Shown: piece by piece, positions 48,961-57,138 of the stretch
How the letters are laid out: every line of letters starts with the position of its first letter
How positions within the stretch are numbered: position 1 is the stretch's first letter
Source: Stutzerimonas azotifigens DSM 17556
GTDB taxonomy: Bacteria; Pseudomonadota; Gammaproteobacteria; Pseudomonadales; Pseudomonadaceae
NCBI RefSeq assembly: GCF_000425625.1
Contig: NZ_KE384409.1
Span: 215,056-279,055, forward strand
DNA length: 64,000 nucleotides
Direction of reading: 5' to 3'
Made by a program: the position numbers and the translations under genes
The notes under the pieces: model-generated
What the model was told of the DNA's origin: nothing
Database searches by the model: none
Seen by the model: only the letters and a program-made list of their open reading frames with translations

Positions 48961-49554
48961 ATGACGGCCGATCGTGATCCGCAAACGCTCGAAGAACTCC
49001 TGCAGCGCCTGGAGAAGGCCGGCAAAGATCGCCAGCCCGTTACCATCGGGCAGATGCTCGAAGCTGCCGGGCAACGCAGCTTCGGCGTCATCCTGCTGAT
49101 CCCGGGCCTGCTGGTGCTCTCGCCGCTGTCGGGCATCCCGGGGCTGCCGAGCGTGTTCGCGGTGATGGTGGTGCTGATCGCCGGCCAGCTGCTGATCGGG
49201 CGGCAGCACTTCTGGCTGCCGCAGTGGCTGCTCAAGCGCAGCGCATCGCGAGATAAATTCAACAAGGCGCTGGCCTTTCTCCATAAGATCGCGCGCGTGG
49301 TGGACCGCCTGCTGCGCCGTCGCCTGACCTTCCTCAACAGCGGCATCGCGATACGGCTGAACGCCGTGCTGTGCATCCTGATCGCCAGCACCATGCCCCC
49401 GCTGGAGCTGGTGCCCTTCGGCAACTCGACGGCCGGCGCGGCCCTGAGCGTGCTCGGGCTGGGGCTGATGGCGCGCGACGGGGTGATGACGCTGGTCGCC
49501 GTGGGCTTCTTCGCGCTGCTGGTGTTCTTCGTCGGCCGGGTGATCCTGCTCTAG
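48961..49554 (+). CDS. ExoD-family exopolysaccharide-associated membrane protein
   Basis: This 197-residue protein resembles ExoD. A hydrophilic N-terminal segment (TLEELLQRLEKAGKDRQPVT) is followed by three to four membrane helices, with FGVILLIPGLLVLSPLSGIP and the ASTMPPLELVPFGNS block typical of the family. ExoD was first linked to succinoglycan synthesis and alkaline tolerance in rhizobia, but its molecular role is unknown. The gene diverges from metE and is followed by metR about 130 bp later. Confidence 0.85.
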   Translation: MTADRDPQTLEELLQRLEKAGKDRQPVTIGQMLEAAGQRSFGVILLIPGLLVLSPLSGIPGLPSVFAVMVVLIAGQLLIGRQHFWLPQWLLKRSASRDKFNKALAFLHKIARVVDRLLRRRLTFLNSGIAIRLNAVLCILIASTMPPLELVPFGNSTAGAALSVLGLGLMARDGVMTLVAVGFFALLVFFVGRVILL

Positions 49555-49682
49555 CCGGCGGTCCGCTATCGACAGCGGCGGACGGCTGCGCGACACTCCG
49601 GGCACTTGAGCGATGCTCATGCCACCGTCCACTCGCGCGACGCCTCCCACGGCGTCGGCACTGCTGCCAAGGGAAGCCCGGC

Positions 49683-50606
49683 ATGCTGGAGATCCGCCAT
49701 CTCAAGACCCTGCACGCCCTGCGCGAGACCGATAGCCTGGTCGAAGCGGCCGAGCGCCTGCACCTGACCCAGTCGGCCCTGTCGCACCAGTTCAAGGAAT
49801 TGGAGGAGCGCCTCGGCCTGCAGCTGTTCGTGCGCAAGACCAAGCCGGTGCGCTTCACCAGCGCCGGCCTGCGCCTGCTGCAACTGGCCGACACGGTGAT
49901 CCCGCAGCTGCGCAGCGCCGAGCGCGACCTGGCGCGACTGGCCGGCGGCACCGCCGGACGCCTGCACATGGCCATCGAGTGCCACAGCTGCTTCCAGTGG
50001 CTGATGCCGACCATCGACCAGTTCCGCGATGCCTGGCCGGAGGTCGAGCTCGACCTGGCCTCGGGCTTTTCCTTCGCGCCGCTGCCGGCCCTGGCACGCG
50101 GCGACCTGGACCTGGTGGTGACCTCCGACCCGATCGAACTGCCCGGCATCACCTACGTACCGCTGTTCACCTACGAGGCGCTGCTGGCGGTGGCCAACCA
50201 GCATCCGCTGGCGAGCCGCCCCTACATCCGCCCGGAGGACCTGGAGCGCGAGACCCTGATCACCTACCCGGTGGAACGCGACCGCCTGGACATCTTCAAC
50301 CACTTCCTCGAACCGGCCGACGTCGAGCCGGCGCAGGTACGCACCTCCGAACTGACGGTAATGATGATGCAGCTGGTGGCGTCCGGCCGCGGGGTGTGCA
50401 GCCTGCCGAACTGGGCGCTGCACGAGTACAGCGCGCGCGGCTACGTGACGGCGCGCCGCCTCGGCGAAAAGGGCCTGTACGCGACGCTCTATGCGGCGAT
50501 CCGCAGCGACATGCTGGATGCACCCTTCATGCGCGACTTCCTGCTGACCGCCAAGGACACCTCCTTCGCCACCCTCGAAGGCGTCAGCGCGGTGCGTGCC
50601 CGCTAG
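49683..50606 (+). CDS. metR: LysR-type methionine regulator MetR
   Basis: This 307-residue LysR-family protein resembles MetR throughout: MLEIRHLKTLHALRETDSLV at the N terminus, AAERLHLTQSALSHQFKELE in the DNA-binding helices, and IECHSCFQWLMPTID in the effector domain. MetR activates metE (and often metH) with homocysteine as coactivator. The ATG at 49683 starts MLEIRH, the normal terminus. metE is about 0.9 kb away on the other strand, with one gene between, an arrangement also seen in other Pseudomonas. It overlaps the end of the SDR gene by 4 bp. Confidence 0.9.
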   Translation: MLEIRHLKTLHALRETDSLVEAAERLHLTQSALSHQFKELEERLGLQLFVRKTKPVRFTSAGLRLLQLADTVIPQLRSAERDLARLAGGTAGRLHMAIECHSCFQWLMPTIDQFRDAWPEVELDLASGFSFAPLPALARGDLDLVVTSDPIELPGITYVPLFTYEALLAVANQHPLASRPYIRPEDLERETLITYPVERDRLDIFNHFLEPADVEPAQVRTSELTVMMMQLVASGRGVCSLPNWALHEYSARGYVTARRLGEKGLYATLYAAIRSDMLDAPFMRDFLLTAKDTSFATLEGVSAVRAR

Positions 50607-51580
50607 CGGCGATTCAGCTCCCGCCACAGATACAGGCCCGCCACACCGACCGCCAGTGCCCCGGCGGCGAGCTTGAGCCCCTGCGACTCGTGCGCGTGGC
50701 GCCAGCCGCCGTCGATGCGGCGCTGGCCGCCGGGCGGATGGAACAGGTTGCCGGACGAGGTGGGCGCGCGCTCGGCACGTCCGAGCGCGGCCCCGACGAT
50801 CAGCCCGTTCAGGCGGTCGAAACCCGGCGTGACGAAATGCAGCAAGCGCAGCAAGGTCGCCGCCGCGCCGACCGAGGTGGTGTGCCGCGGGTGCAGCGCC
50901 AGGCTGACCATCGCCTCCGCCACGCGGCGCGGGTCGTACACCGGCGGCGGTGGTTGCAGCGTGCGCCCGGCATAGTTGCCGCCGTCGCGAAAGCCGGGGG
51001 TGTCCATCACCGCCGGGTAGATGTCGCAGACGTGGATCCCCGGCCAGCGCGTCAGCTCGCCGCGCAGCGCCGCGGAGAAGCCGCGCAGCCCGAACTTGCT
51101 CGCCGAATAGGCCACCGCATAGGGCTGCGCCAGCCAGCTGCCGATCGACAGAGTGTTGATCAGCACGCCGGCCTTCTGCTGCTTGAAGTACGGCATCACC
51201 GCGTGGGCGCCGCGCAGGTAGCCGAGCAGGTTGGTCTGCACCACCTGCTCGTGGGCGTCGAGCGGCGTCTCGTCGAAGCTGCCCACCGCGCCGATGCCGG
51301 CATTGTTGATCCACACGTCGATGCGTCCATGGCCGAATTCGGAGGCCGCGGCGGCGAGCCGTTCGAGGGCGTCGCTCAGCGTCACGTCGGTGGGCACCGC
51401 CAGCGCTTCGGCGCCCCGCTCGCGGCACTCGCGCACCGCGTCCTCGAGGGCTTCGGCATCGCGCGCGGCCAGCACCAGGCGCGCGCCGCGCCGGGCGAAG
51501 GCATGCGCCGCGGCACGGCCGATGCCGCTCGAGGCGCCGGTTATCACCACCACTGCGCCGGCCAGTGTGCGTTCGCTCAT
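50603..51580 (-). CDS. Short-chain dehydrogenase/reductase with C-terminal anchor
   Basis: This 325-residue protein is a classical-like SDR: GASSGIGRAA at 15-24, WINNAGIGAVG near 90 and the active-site YSASK near 158 with an upstream serine in NTLSIGSW. It reduces or oxidises an unidentified carbonyl or alcohol with NAD(P). Beyond the usual 250-residue fold it has a linker and a C-terminal helix (LAAGALAVGVAGLYLWREL) that may anchor it in the inner membrane. The gene is monocistronic and ends within 4 bp of metR. Confidence 0.85.
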   Translation of the reverse strand: MSERTLAGAVVVITGASSGIGRAAAHAFARRGARLVLAARDAEALEDAVRECRERGAEALAVPTDVTLSDALERLAAAASEFGHGRIDVWINNAGIGAVGSFDETPLDAHEQVVQTNLLGYLRGAHAVMPYFKQQKAGVLINTLSIGSWLAQPYAVAYSASKFGLRGFSAALRGELTRWPGIHVCDIYPAVMDTPGFRDGGNYAGRTLQPPPPVYDPRRVAEAMVSLALHPRHTTSVGAAATLLRLLHFVTPGFDRLNGLIVGAALGRAERAPTSSGNLFHPPGGQRRIDGGWRHAHESQGLKLAAGALAVGVAGLYLWRELNRR

Positions 51581-51675
51581 CTCGCTCTCCTGGGTACGAA
51601 GGGACAGAGGGTCACCTGCCAGCTGACCGCCGCAGCCGCCCGTTCATTCCGGGCGGCCGCCCAATGGTCGCCCTG

Positions 51676-52150
51676 CGCTGCCGGAGCGCGCCCTCGCGGC
51701 GGTCAGGCAGGCCCCGCCCAAAAAAGCTCGCCCCGAGGTCGGGCCTCCCACAGCCAAGCCAAGCCCCACAGCCACACCGTACCCGTGGGAGGCCGCGCCC
51801 TCGCGGCGACAGGCAGGCGCAGCCTGCCCGGCCACCCAAAAGCTCGCCCCGAGGTCGGGCCTCCCACAGCCAAGCCAAGCCCCACAGCCACACCGTACCC
51901 GTGGGAGGCGCGCCCTCGCGGCGACAGGCAGGCGCAGCCTACCCGACCACCCAAAAGCTCGCCCCGAGGTCGGGCCTCCCACAGCCAAGCCAAGCCCGCA
52001 GCCACACCGTATCCGTGGGAGGCGCGCCCTCGCGGCGGTCAGGCAGGCCCCGCCTACCCGGCGCCCAAAAGCTTGCCCCGAGGTCGGGCCTCCTTCAGCC
52101 AAGCCCGCAGCCACACCGTACCCGTGGGAGGCCGCGCCCGTTCCCGACGG
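51676..52150. repeat. Tandem family B repeat array, about 114-bp unit
   Basis: GTGGGAGGCGCGCCCTCGCG anchors recur at 51785, 51901, 52015 and 52124, with a partial copy at about 51683, giving periods of 116, 114 and 109 bp. Each unit pairs this arm with GCTCGCCCCGAGGTCGGGCC and carries a CCAAGCCAAGCCC spacer and a CAGCCACACCGTACCC segment. Long open frames on both strands are repeat artefacts. Confidence 0.88.
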
Positions 52151-52209
52151 GCTTGCAGCATTCACCACATCCCTGTGGATTGTGCGCCCTCGCGGCGACA
52201 GGGCGGACC

Positions 52210-52692
52210 TCGGCCCAGAACACCGATCCGAAGCGGCCGGCCCAGCGTAGCGACAATAAACCGACGAACGGCGTACCCAATGACGTCTTTACGTCACATG
52301 AAGCCACTACCCTCCATTGAAAACATCAAGAGCGACCCGCACGGATTCCGAGGGTCGCCACCTTCAGCAGGGATGTGCCCATGTCCGACCAGTCCCCGGC
52401 CTGCCTGGCCTCCGAGCCCCGACCCGACGCACCGCCCGGTGCGAGCCCCTCCCTTTCCCACCCTGTCAGGCGCGTGCAGGCACGCCGCCGCGGTGGGCCC
52501 GGCTCGCCCGCTTTCCGCCCCTTGCGAGCGTGCAGCCGCGGCGGTGGCCAGCGTCCAGGACATGCGCACTCCCTTGGAACAGCCTGCCGCAGCACGCGCG
52601 ACGCGTCGCAGCCGGCGCCCGAAGGGCCGGTCCTCCGGCACCTGTGAAAGGAAGTACGGCAGTAAAACCTGAACCCCTCGATGGAGAACGAC
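52210..52692. promoter_or_regulatory. Upstream region of the curlin gene
   Basis: This 480-bp stretch between the repeat array and the curlin gene shows no gene I trust. It contains a perfect dyad TGACGT-cttt-ACGTCA at 52281-52296 and a hairpin GCGACCC...GGGTCGC (52332-52338 with 52352-52358). The AT-richer area around 52250-52330 is the most likely promoter zone. The rest, to 52692, is GC-rich leader or undefined sequence. Confidence 0.35.
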
Positions 52693-53970
52693 ATGTTCAA
52701 GTGCAAACCGCTCGCCGCCGCCATCCTCAGCGTGGTCGCCCTGCAGGCCTTCGCCGACAACACCTCCGACCAGCAGCAAACCGGCGAGCAGAACCTCGCC
52801 AGCGTGACGCAAAGCGGCGGCAGTGCCAATTCGGCGCTCCAGGTCCAGACCGGCAACTTCAACGACGCCGATGTGACGCAGACCCTCTCGGTCGGCAGCA
52901 CTGCCAGCCAGACCCAGCAGGGTGAATACAACTTCGCCACCGCCGATCAGGCCGGTGCCCAGCAGAGCAGCATCGTCCAGTCGCAGCTCGGCCAGGACAA
53001 CGAGGCCGTCGCCGACCAGACCGGCACCAACGCCGGCCACATCGAGCAGCAGCAGGACGGCACCGGCAACATCGCGGTGACCTCGCAGGCTTCCGTCGGC
53101 GGCACCCAGGCCTATACCGGGCAGACCGGCACCGGCAACTATGCCGAGACCCTGCAGACCTCGGTCAACGACGGCAGCGTCTTCGTCGAGCAGAGCGGCG
53201 AATACAACGACAGTACCGTCATCCAGGGCGCCGCCAGCATGGCGACCGCCGGTGTCTACCAGAGCGGCAGCGAGAACATCAGCCAGATCTATCAGGAAGG
53301 CGTGGACAATGCCGATGCGCAGGTCACCCAGGTCGGCAACGACAACTACGCCCTGATCGACCAGCACGACGGCGCCTTCCTTTCCGCCAATATCTCCTCG
53401 GAAGGCAACCGCAACGAGGGCTATGTCGACCAGACCGGCACCAACCAGTACGCCTACGTGTTCCAGGTGGGCGACGACAACGTCGGCGACATCTACCAGG
53501 CCGGCAGCGACCACATCGCCGAGATCGACCAGAACGGCACCGCCCAGTACGCGCTGATCGACCAGAGCGGCATCGACCAGAGCGCGACCCTGGTACAGCG
53601 CGGCACCGACAACGAGGCCTATGCCGTCCAGGAAGGCAGCGGCAATTCGGTCACCTTCGAACAGAACGGCACCGCCAACCTGCTGAGCACCTACCAGACC
53701 GGCAGCGGCAACAGCATCGTCGGCAGCAGCACGGGTGAGCTGAACGTGGTCGACATCACCCAGGAAGGCACCCTCAACCTCGCACAGATCGCCCAGCTGT
53801 CCGGCAGCGAGAACGAGGTGGTGCTGACCCAGGGCGGCGAAGCCAACCTGGCCGACATCACCCAGGCGGGCGTCGCCAACCAGGCGATCGTTTCGCAGAT
53901 GGGCATGGGCGATACCGCCATGGTGATGCAGAGCGGCAGCGGCAATATCGCCACCGTCACGCAGAACTGA
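52693..53970 (+). CDS. Very long curlin repeat protein (curli subunit-like)
   Basis: This 425-residue secreted protein has a signal peptide (about 1-22, ending ALQAFA) and then roughly 18 imperfect repeats of about 22 residues on the pattern QxGxxNxAxxxQ, for example DQTGTNQYAYVFQVGDDN and EQNGTANLLSTYQTGSGN. This is the curlin motif of CsgA and CsgB, which stack as cross-beta amyloid on the cell surface. CsgA normally has five repeats in about 150 residues, so this is nearly three times longer. GGAG 7 bases before ATG 52693 favours it over ATG 52681. A terminator and then csgDEFG-like genes follow. No CsgB or CsgC is seen. Confidence 0.85.
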   Translation: MFKCKPLAAAILSVVALQAFADNTSDQQQTGEQNLASVTQSGGSANSALQVQTGNFNDADVTQTLSVGSTASQTQQGEYNFATADQAGAQQSSIVQSQLGQDNEAVADQTGTNAGHIEQQQDGTGNIAVTSQASVGGTQAYTGQTGTGNYAETLQTSVNDGSVFVEQSGEYNDSTVIQGAASMATAGVYQSGSENISQIYQEGVDNADAQVTQVGNDNYALIDQHDGAFLSANISSEGNRNEGYVDQTGTNQYAYVFQVGDDNVGDIYQAGSDHIAEIDQNGTAQYALIDQSGIDQSATLVQRGTDNEAYAVQEGSGNSVTFEQNGTANLLSTYQTGSGNSIVGSSTGELNVVDITQEGTLNLAQIAQLSGSENEVVLTQGGEANLADITQAGVANQAIVSQMGMGDTAMVMQSGSGNIATVTQN

Positions 53971-53979
53971 GGGCGCGAG

Positions 53980-54008
53980 GGCTTGCCGGCGAATACCGGC
54001 AAGCCTTT
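53980..54008 (+). terminator. Terminator after curlin gene
   Basis: A 10-bp stem, GGCTTGCCGG with CCGGCAAGCC, and a 6-base loop lie 9 bp after the curlin stop and are followed by TTTC. It would reduce read-through into the csgD-like gene and allow high, separate expression of the subunit. Confidence 0.8.
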
Positions 54009-54218
54009 CAGATAAACGAAAAATCGACCGAATCGATCACATTTCAAAGATTCATTTACAGCGAAAAGCGGCTTTAACGGCCATGCACAACGCCATAAAC
54101 GCCAAGATGAGGTCATTCGGCCAGCATGATCCGGATGCGCCCCTACTATCAGATGGCGACGTCCCACGGAGTAAGGGGCGAAAGACAACAAGAAGAAAAT
54201 GCCACGCAAGGACCGCTC

Positions 54219-54857
54219 ATGATCGACGCTTGTCCCGCTTCATCCGTCCGTCTTGTCGTACTCTCGAGAAACGAATCGCTGGTACGTTCCGTCCGCCGCC
54301 ATCTGCATGCCCGAACCCACTACGCCCTGGCCCACAACGGCTCGGTGCAGCCGGGCTGCGGCAACTGCGAGCTGCTGCTGTTCGATTCGAGCAGCTTCCC
54401 CCTGGAGGAATGCTTCGAACTGCTCCGGCAACTGAGCGGCACCGCCATTGCGCTGATCAATACCTCGCCGGAACGCGCCCGCCGGCTGATCGAGAAGGCG
54501 CCCTCGATCAAGGCCGTGTTCTACCCGGACGCCGCGCCGGAGCACTTCGTCCAGGGCGTGAAGACCGTTCTCGACGGGGGCGACTGGTTGCCGCGCGCCC
54601 TGCTGGAAACGCTGGTCCAGCACTATCGCCAGGTGGTGCACAGCAGCCAGGCGCTGGACGAGCTGTCGACGCGCGAGCGGCAGATCATGCTGCTCGCCGG
54701 CAAGGGCCTGTCGAACGCCGCCATCGCGGCGAAGCTGCACCTGAGCACCCACACGGTCAAAAGCCACGTCCACAACGCCCTGCGCAAGCTCGGCGCGACC
54801 AACCGCGCCCAGGGCGCCGCCATGGTGCTCGGCCATTCCTCGGAGTCCGCCTCATGA
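54219..54857 (+). CDS. csgD: LuxR-family regulator, CsgD-like
   Basis: This 212-residue protein has an N-terminal receiver-like region (about 8-125) without an obvious phosphoacceptor aspartate and a C-terminal LuxR/GerE helix-turn-helix (LSTRERQIMLLAGKGLSNAA then IAAKLHLSTHTVKSHVHNAL, about 148-188). Size and plan resemble CsgD, the curli and biofilm activator, and the gene heads csgEFG. The name rests largely on position. The ATG at 54219 starts MIDACP; upstream residues lie in a likely promoter, which is AT-rich (54008-54080). Its stop overlaps the csgE start. Confidence 0.75.
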   Translation: MIDACPASSVRLVVLSRNESLVRSVRRHLHARTHYALAHNGSVQPGCGNCELLLFDSSSFPLEECFELLRQLSGTAIALINTSPERARRLIEKAPSIKAVFYPDAAPEHFVQGVKTVLDGGDWLPRALLETLVQHYRQVVHSSQALDELSTRERQIMLLAGKGLSNAAIAAKLHLSTHTVKSHVHNALRKLGATNRAQGAAMVLGHSSESAS

Positions 54858-55246
54858 GACCTTCGGTCATCGGCGCGCTGCTGGCCCTGCACCTGCTCGC
54901 CCCGGGCGCTCGGGCCGCGGAGCCGGAGCTGCAGGGCCTGGTCACCAACAGCACGGTTTCGCGCACCGGGCAGGCGTTCTACCGCAGCTTCTGCGAGCGG
55001 CTGGGCGACATCGGCCCGCTGGACTTCAACCTGGCGGTCAAGGAGCGCCCCTCGGCCCACTGGGGAATCCTGCTCTGGGTCGAGTTCGGCAACGCCATGC
55101 TGTATCGCCGCTTCCTCCAGCCGAACGTCGCGGACATGCGGGAAATCGCCCATGCCGCCGCCGACCAGGTCGTCGAGCAGGTGAACCGCGCCCGGGTGCA
55201 AGCCCTTTTCCAAGACACCTTCGACCTCGCCAAGGATGAGCTATGA
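54854..55246 (+). CDS. csgE: Curli secretion adaptor CsgE
   Basis: This 130-residue periplasmic protein has a signal peptide (about 1-22, ending ARA) and the CsgE pattern: ELQGLVTNSTVSRTGQAFY, FCERLGDIGPLDFNLAVKE, and RPSAHWGILLWVEFGN. CsgE caps the periplasmic mouth of CsgG and guides curlin subunits into it. Length is like E. coli CsgE (129). Start and stop overlap csgD and csgF respectively, so the set is translated as one operon. Confidence 0.9.
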   Translation: MRPSVIGALLALHLLAPGARAAEPELQGLVTNSTVSRTGQAFYRSFCERLGDIGPLDFNLAVKERPSAHWGILLWVEFGNAMLYRRFLQPNVADMREIAHAAADQVVEQVNRARVQALFQDTFDLAKDEL

Positions 55247-55659
55247 CACGCACGACCACCCGCACGGGACTGCTGCTCGCACTCCTGCTCAGCCACGCCG
55301 CCGGCGCCACCGAACTGGTCTACACGCCGGTGAACCCCTCGTTCGGCGGCAGCCCGCTCAACGGCGCCTGGCTGCTCGGCAACGCCCAGGCGCAGAACGA
55401 CCACAAGGACCCGGACGCACTCGACCGCTCCTCGCTGACCGGCACCTCGGCGCTCGACCGCTTCACCAGCCAGTTGCAGTCGCGCCTGCTGTCGCAGCTG
55501 CTGAGCGACCTGGGCAGCGCCAACACCGGCTCGCTGACCACCGATGACTTCATCATCGACATCCTCAACGACTCGGGAAATCTCAGCGTGGTGATCACCG
55601 ACCGGCTGACCGGCGAGGTGTCGGAAATCGTCGTCAACGGCCTGGGCGCCATCAACTGA
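55243..55659 (+). CDS. csgF: Curli assembly factor CsgF
   Basis: This 138-residue exported protein has a signal peptide (about 1-22) and the diagnostic mature N terminus ELVYTPVNPSFGGSPLNGAW, which inserts into the CsgG pore. NAQAQND and the TDRLTGEVSEIVV tail also fit CsgF. It links the secretion pore to fibre nucleation at the cell surface. It overlaps csgE by 4 bp and is followed 17 bp later by csgG. Confidence 0.93.
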   Translation: MTRTTTRTGLLLALLLSHAAGATELVYTPVNPSFGGSPLNGAWLLGNAQAQNDHKDPDALDRSSLTGTSALDRFTSQLQSRLLSQLLSDLGSANTGSLTTDDFIIDILNDSGNLSVVITDRLTGEVSEIVVNGLGAIN

Positions 55660-55676
55660 GCAGGGAGCGCTCGCAC

Positions 55677-56513
55677 ATGAACAAGGTCATTCTCGCCCTC
55701 GCCGTACTGGCGACGCTGCAGGGCTGCTCGGTGCGCGAACCGATGCCGGCCGACGCCGAGGCGCCGCGCCTTACCCCGCGCACCTCGAGCTATCAGGATC
55801 TGCTCCAGCTGCCACGCCCGAAGGGCCGGCTGGTCGCCGCCGTGTACGGCTTCCGCGACCAGACCGGGCAATACAAGCCGAGCCCGGCCAGCTCGTTCTC
55901 CACCGCCGTGACCCAGGGCGCCGCCAGCATGCTGGTCGACGCCATGCAGGCCAGCGGCTGGTTCATCGTCCTCGAACGCGAGGGCCTGCAGAACGTGCTC
56001 ACCGAGCGCAAGATCGTCCGCGCCTCGCAGAACAAGCCGGACGTACCGGCCAACATCGCCGACGACCTGCCCTCCCTGCTGGCCGCCAACCTGATCATGG
56101 AAGGCGCCATCGTCGCCTACGAGACCAACGTGCGCAGCGGCGGCGCCGGCGCACGCTACCTGGGCATCGGCCTGTCGCAGGAGTACCGGGTCGACCAGGT
56201 CACGGTGAACCTGCGCGCGGTGGACGTTCGCAGCGGCCAGGTGCTGGCCAACGTGATGACCACCAAGACGATCTACTCCATCGGTCGCAGCGCCAACGTC
56301 TACAAGTTCGTCGAGTTCAAGGAGCTGCTCGAGGCCGAGGCCGGCTACACCACCAACGAGCCGGCGCAGCTGTGCGTGCTCTCGGCGATCGAGGCGGCCG
56401 TCGGCCATCTGGTCGCCCAGGGCGTCGAGCGTCGCCTGTGGCAGACCGCCGACAACAGGCCGTCCGAGCAGAGCTCGCTGGCGAAATTCCTAACCCCACC
56501 GGCTGCCGACTGA
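55677..56513 (+). CDS. csgG: Curli secretion channel lipoprotein CsgG
   Basis: This 278-residue lipoprotein (lipobox LQGC, acylated Cys17) forms the nine-fold outer-membrane channel through which curlins leave. Conserved segments include VAAVYGFRDQTGQYKPSPAS near 53-72, SGWFIVLEREGLQNVLTER near 95-113, and GGAGARYLGIGLSQEYRVDQ near 157-176. Length is the same as E. coli CsgG (277). It ends the recognisable curli operon. Its presence confirms that the long curlin upstream is an export substrate. Confidence 0.95.
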   Translation: MNKVILALAVLATLQGCSVREPMPADAEAPRLTPRTSSYQDLLQLPRPKGRLVAAVYGFRDQTGQYKPSPASSFSTAVTQGAASMLVDAMQASGWFIVLEREGLQNVLTERKIVRASQNKPDVPANIADDLPSLLAANLIMEGAIVAYETNVRSGGAGARYLGIGLSQEYRVDQVTVNLRAVDVRSGQVLANVMTTKTIYSIGRSANVYKFVEFKELLEAEAGYTTNEPAQLCVLSAIEAAVGHLVAQGVERRLWQTADNRPSEQSSLAKFLTPPAAD

Positions 56514-56531
56514 TCGTCGAAACGAAGCGCA

Positions 56532-56758
56532 CTTTCAATCCTTCGATGGATTTGCGCCCGGCCCGCCACGGGCACCATGCCAGTACGACAAGAACAGGAG
56601 CCCCCCAACGAACACGGACGTTCACCCAGCCCCCGGCCTGCCTTCCCGCCTGACCGCGGCCGGCGCTCGACTGCACCGATCCTGCCGAGCGCCGGTTTCC
56701 TCTTTTCCCTTCATGACACCGGCGCCTGCCATCCGGCCCTTTCAATCGTTGGATGGAT
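56532..56758 (+). repeat. Paired 20-bp direct repeats after csgG
   Basis: CTTTCAATCCTTCGATGGAT at 56532-56551 and CTTTCAATCGTTGGATGGAT at 56739-56758 match at 18 of 20 bases. The sequence following each is partly similar (both include GGCAC.ATG). They lie in the 310-bp gap between csgG and a small membrane-protein gene, which otherwise contains nothing I can identify. They may be regulator sites or a short duplication. Confidence 0.45.
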
Positions 56759-56823
56759 GCCGCGGCCGAAACACGCTCGGCACGATGGCTGTCATAACAA
56801 TGTCAATAAGAAGGGGTTACCCC

Positions 56824-57117
56824 ATGAAGCGGCCGAGATGGAATGCCTATGGGTTGCTGCTGGTCAGCGTTGTGCTCGTCTGCAGCATGGTTTTCACCCG
56901 AGTCGCCAACGATGTGCTGGATAGCCTCGATGCGGTGGACGCCAGCCCGGTGGATAGCGGGCGGCATCTGAGCCCCCTGCCCCTGGAGCCGGGGCGCTTC
57001 GCTGCGCTCGCCGAGCTGCGGCTGATCGACGAAAACGAGCGCCCGGACAGCCTGGCGGATCTGGCCCGCCAGGGGCTCGGGCAGATCCTGGCGCAGTCGC
57101 TCGATACGCGGCTGTGA
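56824..57117 (+). CDS. Small membrane-anchored hypothetical protein
   Basis: This 97-residue protein has one N-terminal hydrophobic helix (AYGLLLVSVVLVCSMVF) and a soluble, acidic remainder (SLDAVDASPVDSGRHLSPLP) ending LGQILAQSLDTRL. It may be a single-pass inner-membrane or periplasmic protein; I do not recognise a family. AAGGGG lies close to the ATG at 56824. It follows the curli genes on the same strand but is 310 bp away, so a shared role is uncertain. Confidence 0.55.
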   Translation: MKRPRWNAYGLLLVSVVLVCSMVFTRVANDVLDSLDAVDASPVDSGRHLSPLPLEPGRFAALAELRLIDENERPDSLADLARQGLGQILAQSLDTRL

Positions 57118-57138
57118 GGGGCCGCGACGCGCGGCCAG

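Noticed and set aside
51676-52150. Proline/glycine-rich repeat proteins in the arrays
   Set aside because: Frames exist on both strands and follow the DNA repeat; there are no ribosome sites and the same sequence occurs in other gaps.
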